DNA from: Aquila chrysaetos chrysaetos | Lineage: Eukaryota > Chordata > Aves > Accipitriformes > Accipitridae | Direction of reading: 5' to 3' | Assembly (NCBI RefSeq): GCF_900496995.4 | Contig: NC_044029.1 | Coordinates: 2,852,001-2,916,000 of the forward strand | Length of the DNA stretch: 64,000 bases | In this document: positions 20,501 to 33,400 of the stretch, one piece after another | How the letters are laid out: every line of letters starts with the position of its first letter | Position numbering within the stretch: position 1 is the stretch's first letter | Program-made: the position numbers and the translations under genes | The notes under the pieces: generated by a model | Told to the model about the DNA's origin: nothing | Database searches by the model: none | The model's input: only the letters and a program-made list of their open reading frames with translations

Positions 20501-23500
20501 GTCCTTCTCTGCTGTATTGTATCATCCCTTCTGGGAGGCATAGGATGCAGTAATATCAACAAGTATTAAGCTAGGGCTTAATCTCAAGCCTCAGGTTCTG
20601 CCAGCTTCTGCATTGCTCTATAAATCATCCTTTCTTCTTAGCAGAGCTTGGTTGGGTATTAAGGATGTGATTATATCTAAGCTTCAAAGTCAGCACTCAC
20701 TGATACAATTAACTAATCCACATCTCTCAAAGCTGAAGCTAGTTGTTTATTTTTAGGTAGAACTATTTTTCATCTGAAAGTACTGATTTATCAAAACTGA
20801 AGTGTTTTGTGGGAAGATGTTTTAGCAAAAATTGAATAGAGCTGTCTGCTGAGGAGGCATGTGTGAGAACCTGCCAGTTTGACAAAGCAAGGGGCAATGG
20901 CAAGTTAAGAGCATGCAGCCCTGGATCCAGATGTGTGGCTCTTCGCAGGCTCAGCTTCTCTGTTCTCAGTTTTTAAATATCTCACCTCAGGGCTGCCAGG
21001 AGCCAGCAATGGGGAAATCCTCAGTATTCAGCCCTGAGCTGGCCAGCCACCCCAAACGTTGGCATAGGAAGGCCTGGGGAACATGGGGGAACTTTGTGGA
21101 AAGGTAAAAACACAAACAGATCTGGACTTTTGAAAACCATGATTTCAGAATTTCTTTGCTGTGACAACTTGAGTTTTTAGTCTGAAAGAGAAGAGGCTTT
21201 TCTACATTCTCTCAGCAGAAAAATTCCTGTCTCTAGATAATAATATCTGCAAATGTATGTATACAGCATTAGCTTCCCATTTCCGAAGCTGTCTCCACAG
21301 GGCTTCTTAAAGCCTACCTGTTTCAAACATGGAAATACAGGTTCTGAGACACACAGCAGCAGTCACCAAGGGAAAATGCTAAGACAGCAGCATGGGATGA
21401 ACTAGCCAAATAGAAATCCCACATTGCAGTTACACCGCTTTGTGAAAGGAGTCTAAGAATGCGTGCATTAGTAGATGCCATTCTTGGGAATTTTGGGGTA
21501 CATACACACCCCCGTCCCACTCTCTCCAGCTCTAGGTTGCTACATTTAAGACTTGCAGTTTCACCTCATTGTATTTGCCTTTGGACAAAGCACAAACAGA
21601 GCATCTGCTCTGTTCCCCTGAACAGTGACTCTAAAGATCTAGGGTCAGAAGCTGTGAAATAACTACTCTCAATTCCCTGAACAAGCTTGCTATTGAACTG
21701 ACTCCTTTGTTCTTACCCAGGGAGAGCAGTCATCTCTCTAATTTGCTTGGCAGCCAAACCACAACCTCCTACTATTCAACATACTCTGAAACTATAAAGC
21801 ATTGGTTTGAATAGTGTTTTATAGTGAGGGGTTATATAAAAGAAGAGAGACACTGACAAAGGCAACCTCAGTACTTGTCTACATAATTACACTAGTATAA
21901 TTATACTGCTAAGGTAATACTTGTATTACTCACTCAGGATAAGTGTCTGGGTTTTTTCTCCCTGCAGCTCTATATCTCTTTTAAAGCAGTATGATGATGT
22001 AAGTCTTGGCTAGATTACAGTATTGGATTTGCTAGGACTTGAAACTTTCAGTGTTTAGGTACTCTGATCAGTAAAGAATGAAAATTTGATTTATATGGAT
22101 GGAATGGATTGATATGAAGAGGATGGATCAGTGCCTCCTCTCAGACTTGTCCTCCTGTCTCTACAAGCACTTTCCATAGTGTTCAGCTCAGTCTGCTGTC
22201 TTGGTGTCTATATTCAAGACGCTTCAGGACCCAGCCCCAGTTTATTTAAAACATCCTATAAAGTGCCAGGAGGAAGACTACAGTGGGCAACCTCAGGAGA
22301 AGAGCAACAAGTGTCAAAAGGGGGCTGCTCACTTTCCTGAGGCTGCTGGCCGTTGATTTACTCTAACCTCATATTGCTTTCCCAGTCATCACACAGTCAT
22401 ACTGAAAAGCCTGCCATGATTATCAGCCATTTTTTGAATGGAAAGTAATGAACAAATTTTCCTTCTTGATTGGCCAAAATATGCTGGTTTGTAAAGTGGC
22501 AAATTGGGAAGGAAACTGCATGTGAAGAATTGTAGTTCCCAGTACATGCTCCTGGCTTCTGATAATCTGAAGTTTATGCATGTTTTAAGACAGTTTGTAT
22601 GGTGTCGGTGTTTAAAATGAGCGGTATTCCTACCTTTTTATGAACGTAGAAGTCTGTTTGGAGAAGCGGAAGGGTATATGTGGGTTCTTCACTTTTGGTC
22701 TAGGTTTTGCTTCTTTAATAGGAACCAAAATTTCCATAGTCCGTGTCAGGCTATGAGGTTCTTCTCTCAACCAGGATTTTGGAAAGCACTTATTCAGGAA
22801 ATATCTTATGGTCCTTAAAGGTTAATTATATGTGGAATTTAATACTGACATAGTAGGAACTAGAATGAACCCCTTTAAGGTTCAAAGGTGAATTTTAGAT
22901 TTTATAACTTCCCTTTCTATCTTTCTAGTAATTAAATGATTCATTTTCATATTGTCCATGATACTCTTACATCTGTGTAAGTGTTGTTACTACTGGGCTT
23001 TTACAGCTGAAATATTGTCAGTTGTATTCAAATTTGTGTTTAGATTTGGGATAATGAAGCTACATTTCTGCATTTTCCTCAATAGTGAAAGATATTTGAC
23101 TTCCAAATTATAAAACAGCTGGGCATATTTTACTATTTTAGTATCACCTATATTCCCTTTTCTATCCTTGAATGCAAATAAGTTTTTCAAAGAAAGCCAA
23201 TGCTGTGAATGTCATGTAACGACACCACGAACTTTGCACTGCAGCTAAATCTAACGTGGCGGCATTTCCATAGCTGTGGGAGAATCATCTAAAAAGGTTA
23301 GGCAGAACTACCTTTTTTTTTGATTTGAACCCATACAATTGAACAGTTCACAGTCAGTGGATGTCATCCATTTGGGGCTTGGACTCATGGACCATATCCA
23401 AAAATAACTGACGTACTTTCCTCCACCTACTTGTATCAGCCTGAGGAGAGAGAAAAGACTGGTTGCCGAGTATGGAAGCCAAACAGTGTTAACTTAAAAC

Positions 23501-23896
23501 TGGAATTAAAAAACAGATGGTGGCCTACATTGACGCTGACCTTCAGCATGCTCTCGTTACTCTTCTTCTCACCCTTATGCGGCGCTTGCGATATGACCCA
23601 ACATACAGAACAGTTGCGTTTCTTTGTTTCGTGCTGTCCCCCCCGTCTGTCACATGTTGTCTCTGGTTTTAATTAACATTTTGCCAAAATGTTAGTACTG
23701 CAGACACACTATTTGCTCTCTACCTGTTAATTATTTTTAGCATAAAGTCTTTCTTTTGTCCGATTCGATGTCCAAATCCACGCAGCACCGTTTAAATGAG
23801 CGGCAGCACCTGAGATACTCCGGTGAAGCCTTCAGACCCGGCCTGCAGCCCGCCAGCTAGAGGCTGCCCGTCTTTTCCCAAATTGGACCACAGTTT
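17566..23896. other. Unassigned non-coding DNA
   Basis: Unique AT-rich sequence. ORFs such as 17686-17958, 19265-19585 and 22131-22340 carry no motif I recognise. No RNA gene, named repeat or CpG island was found before about 23.9 kb. Confidence 0.5.
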
Positions 23897-23922
23897 GGGG
23901 GGGGGGGGGGGAAAAAAAAAAA
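23897..23922. repeat. G15-A11 homopurine tract
   Basis: Fifteen G (23897-23911) are followed directly by eleven A (23912-23922) on the left shoulder of the CpG island. Poly-G of this length can form intermolecular or slipped G-quadruplexes and is error-prone in sequencing. Confidence 0.85.
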
Positions 23923-23949
23923 CCCACAAAAAATCATCACAAATCTCAA

Positions 23950-24870
23950 AGCGAAGAGTTAATTAGCTCTCAGACCGTTTCGCGAGCTCCCCGCCTCAGC
24001 GCCGAAGCCCCTCTCAGGCTGGCGCGTTGGCGCGGGGCCGCAGGCCGCGCGTTGGGGTAGGGAGGACATCTTGTGGTCAGTCAGGAGAACTCGCCCTCTC
24101 ACAGCAGCCTGGCAGCCCTCGGCGTCCTGCCGGGAGCGGGACGCTCGCTGGGGTCCCGCCTGGCAATTTCGAGCCGTCTCCGTAATGTTCCTAGCCGCAT
24201 TTGGCGGAGGGGAGCAGCCTCCCGCCATCTGGAGCTGGTGTCCGTTTGGTGAAGCGAGGGCGGCGGGCAAGCGAGCTGGGAATCCATGTTCCCAGCCCAG
24301 GTCGGGGAGCTGCGGGCGCCCAGGGCTTCTGAAAAAAACGCGTTTCTGCCATCGGTGTTCATTGACGGGGATTTAGTCTCTCGTGTGAGAGAATATATAT
24401 ACCTTTATATACACCTGGGAGCCGCAGCCCTCAGCCTGAACGGCGTTGCTCTGTGTGTGTGGCGTTTTGTGTCAGCAGGCAAGCAGACAGTCCGGCAGCT
24501 CGCGTCAGGACGCAGGAATAAAAACCTGCCTTGAAATCAACTGAGGCAGGGGAGCGGGACACAGCCTCCGGAGCTGGATGCCGTTAGCGTTCACTAATCA
24601 GAGCCTGATCAGGGGGACGATGACTGTGAACCGAGAGCGGGGCCTGCAGCGCGGTCACGCAGGCGTTACCCAGGCTGGCCTTGCAGGCGAAGGGGGCCAG
24701 GCTGAAAGGGGAGCAGGCCGAACGGCCCGTCCGCGCTGTGTGATCCAAACCGCGGGCGGGAGGGACGCACTGAGAGCAGTGCCGTTCCGTGGCCTGGCCG
24801 AGGAGGGCTGAGCAGCGAGTCCCTTGTTGCTACTCGCGTCAGACACGCTGAAGATGTGCTGCGCGGACAT
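23950..24870. promoter_or_regulatory. Second CpG island, candidate Pol II promoter
   Basis: CpG density is high from about 23950 to 24870 (for example the GCGCGTTGGCGCGGGGCCGC stretch near 24022), while both flanks are AT-rich. This contrast marks a likely unmethylated promoter in a vertebrate genome. ORFs within it are short, overlap on both strands and look like no protein I know, so the gene driven from here could be a lncRNA or have a non-coding first exon. A good donor match (CAG followed by GTAATA at 25171) lies downstream on the plus strand. Direction is not proven. Confidence 0.65.
24393..24413 (+). promoter_or_regulatory. TATA-like element in the CpG island
   Basis: ATATATAT (24393-24400) and TTTATATACAC (about 24403-24413) sit inside otherwise GC-rich DNA, so they stand out. 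If used as a TATA box, plus-strand transcription would start near 24425-24445. This is inference; a short microsatellite-like TA patch is the alternative. Confidence 0.35.
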
Positions 24871-27800
24871 TGCACAGGGACCGGCACGGTACACTCATAC
24901 TATGGGAAATCGCTAAGATTTCCACTCACAGCTTTCCTTTTGGACCATGTGCAACGGCGTGCCGCCAATTCTGTCTACCCAGAGACATGGAAATCCCAAA
25001 CAAATACAGCAAATCCTCAAAATCCACTGGGTAAACATGTCCAGAGGGAAAAGGAGAATCTGGGGAAACACAGGTGTCTGTCAGTTTTAATAAGGGCTGC
25101 AGAAGGGTGGAGGAAAAGAGCAAAATGAAGGGACAGCGGTGAAAAGCATACTGGGCTTTTCTGGGAACAGGTAATAGAAAGCCCTGCTCTGTGCTTTAAA
25201 AAGTATTAGCTAAACCTACACTTGACTGTCTGTATGCTTTCTCCCCATTGTTTATAACCCCTTTTGGGTCAAGCAGTATCTGCATTGTGTTTGCGCAAAG
25301 TCTGCCACAGTGAGGCTGATTTTTATCGACTTTATTTCTAAAAATAGATTAAGAACGATCAGCTGCCACATCTTGACACTCTAGTGTAGAAACGTAAGAT
25401 CAGCCACGTGAAGGACATGCTGACTGAACTTGGTAAAGTCTGCTTTTTATGGATCTGACAGAAACAAACATGAAAAAAATGTAAAGCCTTGAGTTTTATC
25501 ACAATTTAATTCCATATATGGGGTAAGCAGATGCACACTTGACTTTTAATCACTGCAATCAAACATTTATTTTGATACATCAGCTCACTAAAATAGAGAT
25601 AAATCTGTTGGGATGATGCTACATTAGGTCATTTGTTGTCCACAGGTATTTTGTTTAAAATTCTATCCCACAATCCTGTTTTATGTTCTTTGCTGCAAAT
25701 TCCAAGATCGGGCAGACATCCACTGTACTGTGCACACCTTTCATTTCAGTGAGTGCTACCATCTAACCATTTCCTTGCACTCCCCTGTGCCACTGCCTCT
25801 GTTAACATCATGTAAACACCTGACCATCTAATTTTCATATTCTTATGCAATACCTAACGCAATGAGGTCCCGAGGCTACAGGCACTACCACAGCAGGGCA
25901 GAAGTAATTACAGTAACACCAGTAATATACTTAGTGGCCATGAATTTTGCTGACATGATGTGCACTTAGCAGCATGTCCAGCTCCTGCTGCATTGTGCAG
26001 CTGAGAATTGTGGACAGAAATCAGAAACCAGTCTTCTGATGGAGATTGCTGCTGCCTAAGAGACTACCTTGAAATCTTCATCCTTGCAGCTTAAAATAAC
26101 TTGAACATTTCTTTAGAATTCTGTACAGATGTAGCTCAGCTGCTGAAGAAGTAGGAGCTGTTATTAATCTGTCTGGAAAAATAGGCACAGTAATACCAAT
26201 GAAAAGAAAATTTCTGCTCAGCCTACTTCCATCTAGGATTCAGTTTCAGTAAATAGAACTAGCTTAAGGGAGGCAAACAAGATTTGCCTCTGATACTGCT
26301 ATGCACACATGAACATGGGCAATTTTGTTTTATGGCTGCATTTTCTTCTATTTCCTTTTTCAGTTTTTTTTGTATCATACCCATTTTCTACTGTTGGAAC
26401 TCCTCATATGACAATGAAATGCAACATTTTCTTGGTTTGTCTTTGATCTTTGAATATTAAGCTTTGAGTTGGGTTTTTAAAATTAGAATATTTTTGCTTA
26501 TTTTGCAGGTGGAAAGACTATCCCACTAACAAGCCCTTTGGCCTTATTTCAGTTCTAGACCTCTATGTTTATCATTCAGTAGGCTCCCCAAAACCACACG
26601 AGTTTTTCTCCATGACCAGAAACAATTTAAATTCCAGGACTGCTTTTAGTTTCTTCTTCCAGTGTCTGTATTTTAAACCATTTTGTTTCAGTCTGCACAG
26701 TTTGCATCTAGAGCAGGTATACATTTCTCTCCTCAGAGTGAGATGTTGTATATTTCATTATGAGAAAAAATAGGAGTAATCCGCAGGTGATCTTTTGCCA
26801 AAGCAAGAAGGGCAACCATAGGAGCTAGAAAAGAAAATGTGAAACCAAACTGCAATGAAACAAAAATTCTTCTAGTTGCAGAGAACAGTAGCTTCTCTGA
26901 TAGTCTGTTATTGCCCAACTTAATAACACACAGAGCATATCTATCAATATCCGCATATTAACACGTATCTAATCAGATTTGGAACAGAAAATAGACTTAT
27001 TTTGCAGAGTCAGGGCCCAAATGTATCTTTAGGTATATCTTATATTCCATTAGGTTCAGGAATGGCTTTCTTTGCATCTTGCACTTTTAAACTAAAAGTA
27101 ACGCGTGAAGTTTGGTAGTTCTGTCTCAAGTACCGTATAACAGATTCTGTGCATTTTGTAATATATTTGGCCTATGAATCAAAACCAGACAACATTCAAA
27201 TGCCTGCAGTGTACAATTGTATGTAGTTCGAGTCTATGTGCTTTCACAGGAAAAATGGTGTTTCAGACTATACTGCTAATCCCCTACAGGTAGGGAAATA
27301 ACTACACTGATTTAGCTCTCCATTAATCTGACTTCCATTATAGCCATCCTGTAGCTTTTTCCACCCCTTTCCACCATAACAGGACAAGAGTCTAAAGCAT
27401 GAAGTGATCTCAGTGCCATGGCAGACGTAGCTGTTGCGGTTATTTTGGAAGCATTGCCTGGGGCTGTCTGCCTTGCCCATCCCAAGTGGGAGCTGCTGTA
27501 GCAGTTGCACTAGTGGACACAGTGTAGCTCAGGATATGGTATGTTATGGCTTCCCAGCTGACCTGGTTCATAGCCTAATACATCAGTTTGCACAGTTTTA
27601 GTTAAATGATAGGAATAGCTATACCAGAGTCTGAAGTGCAATGGCTGAGAGCCATCACACAGCTGTTTCTGTTGCCTCACCTCTGGGCGAGAATCTCCCA
27701 GAAAGTGATGGGGCAGAGATCTGTGAGAATGCAACTCCCCATATATTGTGAATCAGAGCCCTTTGGCATATTTGAACCTGCACAATGATTTTCCGGAAAA

Positions 27801-29884
27801 TATTTGCCACTGCTGCTGGTCCCAGAGTACTGCCTGCATGGGTACTGATGGCTGGAGTGGACCACTGACCAGGCTCTTCTCATCCGTTGGTGGTGTTAAT
27901 GATGTGTCATCAGAACTGAGACTGTTTTGTAACAAGCCACTGTTCTTTAATACATTTGGTTTATTTCTCTGTATAAAAAAAATGATTTTTGAAATCAAAG
28001 CTTGCAGCCTATTCTGCCATAATGTAAATGAATCACTTTGGTATTCCTTTTCAGATGAATCCAGCAGTTGTGATAATGACATTTTTGAAAGTGGCTGCTG
28101 CCTAATGCTGTGTAATTATTTTTAATAATGATTGACCCATAAAATAAAATTCATACCATTCTTAATACACATTCTAACTAGAAGCAGCGATGGTGTGTGT
28201 GCAGAGCATGCATATCAAGAAGAGTCTGAGTCCTTGTTTCATGGGGCGTATCAAGCCCCTGGCTGGTGCAAAAGTAGGTGTTCTACTTTGGCTGCAGTGG
28301 AATTTCAGCTGCTATCAGCTGCAGAGGATTCAGTCTATGATCCAAACAAGAGTCAGACTCCAAAGCATGCTATATAAAATTAAAAGTAGAACAATATTAT
28401 GTGTGGATACTTTACTGTCTATCCTAGGCAGTGAATGAAAGGAAGTCATGAGGAACAGAGATAGTGTTGGAAATCCCCTGCTTATACCAGGGATGTTCTC
28501 TGTGATAAAGTAAAATGCAGTTGTGGATAGTTTTTCACTTGTTGGATCTTAGGCCAGTGTAACACAGTCCAAAAAGACTAAATTGTGGCACATTTTATAG
28601 ATGAAAGGAAACATATACATAACTTTTTATTTATAAATTGTCTTCATAAAATGAATACTCTGCTCCCTTGGTCAAACACACTTGGCTCAGGTACTTATGT
28701 ACAGGACATGCCTGAAGGTAGCTATTATTAAAGACAATACAAGGAGGTTAGGATGAGTCAAAAGAGGAAAAAGGCTTCTCTTTAGTGTTGAGTGAGCATA
28801 GTTCAAATGCAACAAGTACCTAAGTAAGCAGTATCTTTATTTGCTATGGGGTGGAGAAAGAGAACATTCCATTCAGCACTGTGAAATATTCATGTCATCT
28901 GCTATGACATGGTAGCCCTGCAGGTATTTTATTAAGCAGCATCACTTGGCCACTGGGACAGTAATCTAGGCTGATTCCTGCCTATTACTGTAATATTATT
29001 CAGCTTGTGTCTTCTCAGAAAGTCCAAGAGTATCTTTTCTCTGTTGTTGCTCTTTGATGGAATCTCCATTCTCCTAGAATCCAAAGATCTGAATACAGGC
29101 ATTGGTATTATTTTTAATTTATGCATCTGCTGGTTTATGCCTATTTAAAAGGCACTGTACATTAACTATTTGGTATCTACAGGTCTTAACAACAGTCGTG
29201 TTTTAAAAGCAACCCGTTCTACTCATGGGTACAATAAAGCGTGCTTTCAAGAGCTGATAGGTACATCGAGGTACAAAGACTTTCCTGGACTATGACAGTC
29301 TTTTGCATTAGCATGTGAACTGCTTTCAGAAGGCTGCTGGTTAAAAGGGATCAGTTCAGCTATGACCTACTGAGCATGCATGGGATCCAGCCCTTTGCAG
29401 GCAGATGCTAGTATCTTAAAGACCAAAGCACTTGAGGGACATTACCAGTAGAAGAAAGAAGGTGGGGTTTGTGTTTTTTTTTCTTTTTTTTTTTTTGGTG
29501 TTAGAGGTACAATGAAAGGAAACTAATACAGTGAGAGAAAGTGTTGCGTCTCTAACATTACTGCTATTTCTCCTCTTCATGCTTCTGGGGGGGCCTTCCT
29601 TAATGAAGGACCCTAATCCTGGAGAGCTCCACTCCAGCCTTGGTCCTACTTTGCTGGGACATTTGCTGACCAGCAGAATCTCTACAGGTAAAAACAGTGC
29701 CTGCAACTGCAATTGGTGGCTTTGTACTAACTGGAGAACCAGCCTGAGTGGAGAAACTTGGGTTCTAAAGTCAATAAAGTGCAGTTTAGTAGAAGTAAAT
29801 GCAGAAGATGATAATAAGGTGAAATTGAGCACAAAATGGCCAATGCCTGACAAGATAGCAGAGCTGCAGAACAGGGTCTGAGGC
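24871..29884. other. Unassigned DNA right of the second CpG island
   Basis: AT-rich unique sequence with no convincing exon. The overlapping ORFs at 27748-28125 (plus) and 27753-28082 (minus) have no recognisable domain. A T-rich run (29474-29496) lies near the right end. If the CpG island starts a gene, this would be its first intron. Confidence 0.45.
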
Positions 29885-30480
29885 TTATACTGGATCACAA
29901 ACTGAAAAAAAAATCAGTCAGTGAGATACTGTTGCATAGAAAATCAATCTCCCTCTGGGATGTATTAGCAAGAGTGTCACTGAACTGAGCAGAATTTACT
30001 CTTTGCAGTGCTGGTGTGACATCATTCGGAGAGGTCAAAGCACCACACATTAAAAGGAAGACACTCCCAAAAAGAGCAATGAGAATAGTCAGAGGTGTTT
30101 AAAAAACATCTGTGAGAAATGAAAGAGGAAAGGATTTGTTGCTTTCAGAAAAGAGGTAACTGATTGGGGAGAGGTAATGCTGATAACCTTTCAACCCTGT
30201 ATAATTTAAAAGATTATTATAAAGAGGACAGTGATCAATCGTTCTCTCTGTTCATCAGCACAGACCAAGGAAAATAGCAGCTGAAGTTTCAGCAAACGCT
30301 ACTTTGGCTAAATATTAGGAAAATAATCCTGCTATAAAGGCGTTAATGTTCTGGAACAGGCTATCAAGGCACGTTATGTCTTCTACCAAAATTTTCCAGT
30401 GTAGACTATATAAATGCATGCCTCTTCATGACAGGAGGCTGTACTGAATGTCCTCAGGTCCTTTCCAAGCCTACAGTAGG
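29885..30480 (+). mobile_element. Ancient CR1-like LINE 3' end
   Basis: The order of blocks follows an old CR1 lineage shared by birds, crocodilians and turtles: CTGGATCACAAACTGAA (about 29890), a GGGATGTATTAGCAAGAGTG block (about 29958), an AAGAGCAATGAGAATAGTCA block (about 30074), TTATTATAAAGAGGACAGTG with ATCAATCGTTCTC (about 30213-30245), GTTCTGGAACAGGCTATCAA (about 30348) and TGTCCTCAGGTCCTTTCCAA (about 30448). The last corresponds to the end of the element. It has many indels and substitutions, has no open frame and is certainly inactive. Confidence 0.75.
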
Positions 30481-33400
30481 AATGCCAGTAAGAACTACAG
30501 GGTTACCTCTGTGACAAAAGCCTCTTCAAACTGTGAAACTGCATCAGTGCATGGTGTTACCAGCTCCTCATCTTGATATGGGCCACTGCACTGTGTGCAG
30601 GAATACCTTCATGTTATGAAGTTTTAATATGCTTGGTGGTTTTGAAGGTTTTTCAAACTACCAGGTCAGTTGCCATGATAAGCACAACCAACCTACAAAG
30701 AGCTGCTTGCATGACACCCCACTTCTCCCTGAGACGTGGCAATACTCCCCTGTATCCTTTCATAGGATCAGGACATGGACTTGCGGGATCTGGAACAAAC
30801 CTGTGAAAATTGGGACTGCCAGTGAATGGAACCATTGTTTTGCCAGTTTCTCTGCTGCCTGACTCCTTTTTGAAAGCCGGCATCTATTTTCCTACCTCCT
30901 GGGCTGTGTCTGAAGTAAATAGAGATGAGCTGAAGGACTTAATGCTGGCAGCCTGGAAGGCAAATAATTCTGTGCCTGGGACTGTAACCAGGCAGCTAGT
31001 CAATATCAACTTTAGTAAATCAGTAACACTCACTGCTCTCAGCAAAAATCACTTCTTTCGTCCAAAAGAGCACATTCTTGGAAATCTACACTCAAAAACC
31101 CACTTAGGAACTTTCCAGACAATTAATTTACATCTCTCTGGCTTTTAACTTCCTCCCCCCGCAACTAATTACAAAATTTGGGCTGCTCAAAAGACTGCTG
31201 TAGCAATTGCAGCAGGAAAACTCAACCCTGCAAAATCTGTGCATAGCTTGTTTTGAATTAATACACTTTTTTTTTTTTTTTTTTTGAGTTGGGGACAGAA
31301 GAATATGCAGTACTGTTTTGATGGGACATAACATATATGGGAATAATTTGTATGTAATGACAAACAGGCTCTCAAATCTGTTATTAGTCCTGTTTCTCTG
31401 GCAGGCATAAAAGCATGCGGGGTGCTGTACAAGCAAGGAAGAGGTTCAGGCGCATGTTCTAAATGGTGTGTCAGAAATGGCAGGAAAGTCTTGGTGCTGC
31501 AGGGCCTCTGTGCAGGTGAAAGATGACTTTTTAAAAGTCATTGTCCACACTTCTGCTGTCACCTGGGGATCCCAGGGCAAGTAAACTCTATAATCTTTGA
31601 CTGACTCTTTAAAAGATATCACTAGAAACTGAAACACACTATTTCATGCAAGAAAGGTTTCCTACATTTTGGATTTAGAGAGTCTGATTGCTGAAATGCT
31701 GCTTTCATACAGCCTTCTCTTCTAAAAATTGGTTTTCCCAAAATGATCCCAAACTTTCTGAAATAACCTGACAAATCCTAATTCCTGTAGAACTTTTTTT
31801 CTTTTTCTCATTTTTGTTGTTATCATTGGTAAACATACCTCTGGGCTGGTATTAAGTGGCAAACTTTTGACGTACTTCTAATAACTTTAACACCCGCCTT
31901 TTTTTCATAGCAGAGTAAATCCCGCTGAAAAATATTTATAGTGATCATCATTTCAGATGCCTTTACAATAAATCCAGAGGACTTAAGAAAAAGTGTTGAT
32001 CTTTTCTGTGGGCCTCCATAACTGCAGCGAGTCTGACTGCAGTAAGTCACAGCTCCCAAAGGGGCTTTGATTATATAGATTCAAATGCAGAGAGAGCAAA
32101 GATAAGCCCAAGAGCTAAAAAGCACTGAATGCTGCCTTAAAATTAACAATCACAAAAGCTGTATCTATTTAGAGCTTTGATTTGACTAAGTCTCTCAAAG
32201 CACAGATCAATCATAGGCACGGTAATGAAGCCAATCACCATAATGTCCAAGTGAGGATGGTTATCCCAGTCTCATTGTTCCCTGCATTAGTCTAGAGATA
32301 TGGTAGGATCAAGCTCTCTTGTTAGACTCTCAGCCATTCCTCCCTTTGTGTCTACAAATGACAGACAAGGGACAGAAACAGATATGTCTTGCAGTCCACA
32401 ACAGCATATCAATATCCCAATCTGCATAGCACACAACCGGGGTCACCTTGCAGATGGATTAGTGTGCCAGCTCCCTGTTGCAGCTAGGTAATACAATGAG
32501 TTACATAAAAGTTAATTAGCAAAGCAAAGAAAGCAGAAAGCCTAAAAAGGCTCTGATGATTTGTTTAAATACTATAATCCTCTGATGTTCTGCAGATTTA
32601 CAGCAAGACTCATGGATTCCTCTTCTTTATGGCAGAATGTAGGGGATGGGCTACTGCTTGGTGAATTTGACTCTTTAGATGCATAGCTGAATAATCTATA
32701 AGGTATACTTATAAGATAGGGTAATGCTTCATGATTCAGTCCCAGAGCTGCAAGTTATTTAGTGTCCTTCTGATTTATTCCATGAAGATACCATTTAACA
32801 GGACTGTCAGACTGCTCCTGAGTTTGGCTAGCCAGGGCAGATCTCCAAAAGGAAAAACTAGAAACAGTTTGGGAGTACAGGCCTATTTCAAGCTTTTAAT
32901 TTCTTTGTTTTTCTTGCCCTGAGTATTGCAATCCTATAGTTACTTTTATTTTTAACAAAATAAGCTACATTTTTGTACTAACCCTTTTATCTTTAGTAAT
33001 AAGTGTGACCTTTAACTTAGCTGCTGTATACAGTCCAGCCTGATACCACAGACAGAGCAAGTATTTACCCGCCCGCAAAGGTCTTGTGTCCTTTGGGATG
33101 TGTACCATCCAGTCCAAATGCTGCAACTCTGTAGAGCTGAGGAATAAGTTTTAATCTTATGCTACAAGGACTACTTTGCAGCTTGGTGAGATAATGCCTG
33201 TACTTGTGGGCATCAGTTTCCCTTAATGGGGATCAGGACTTCTATTGTCATGGGATTCCAGACATAGCAATGTGATGACTGTGTAGGATGAGAAAACAGA
33301 TCTATATAACCTGGTGGAAATCAGATGAATGTGGTGATAAGAAGAAAGTAGAACCAGGTGGTTTATGGACCTGAGAGAAGAGCAGAGTTTCTTAATTTCC

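Noticed and set aside
24286-24534. ATG-initiated 82-codon ORF in the second CpG island as a coding first exon
   Set aside because: The frame crosses the TATA-like patch, and its product resembles no protein I know. A non-coding role is more likely.
27748-28125. 125-codon plus-strand ORF rich in Cys, Ser and Phe
   Set aside because: An opposite-strand ORF of similar length covers it, and no conserved domain is visible.
29416-29898. 160-codon minus-strand ORF
   Set aside because: It contains a Lys/Arg run encoded by the T-rich tract at 29474-29496, has no known domain, and lies beside a relic CR1. A plus-strand ORF covers the same DNA.
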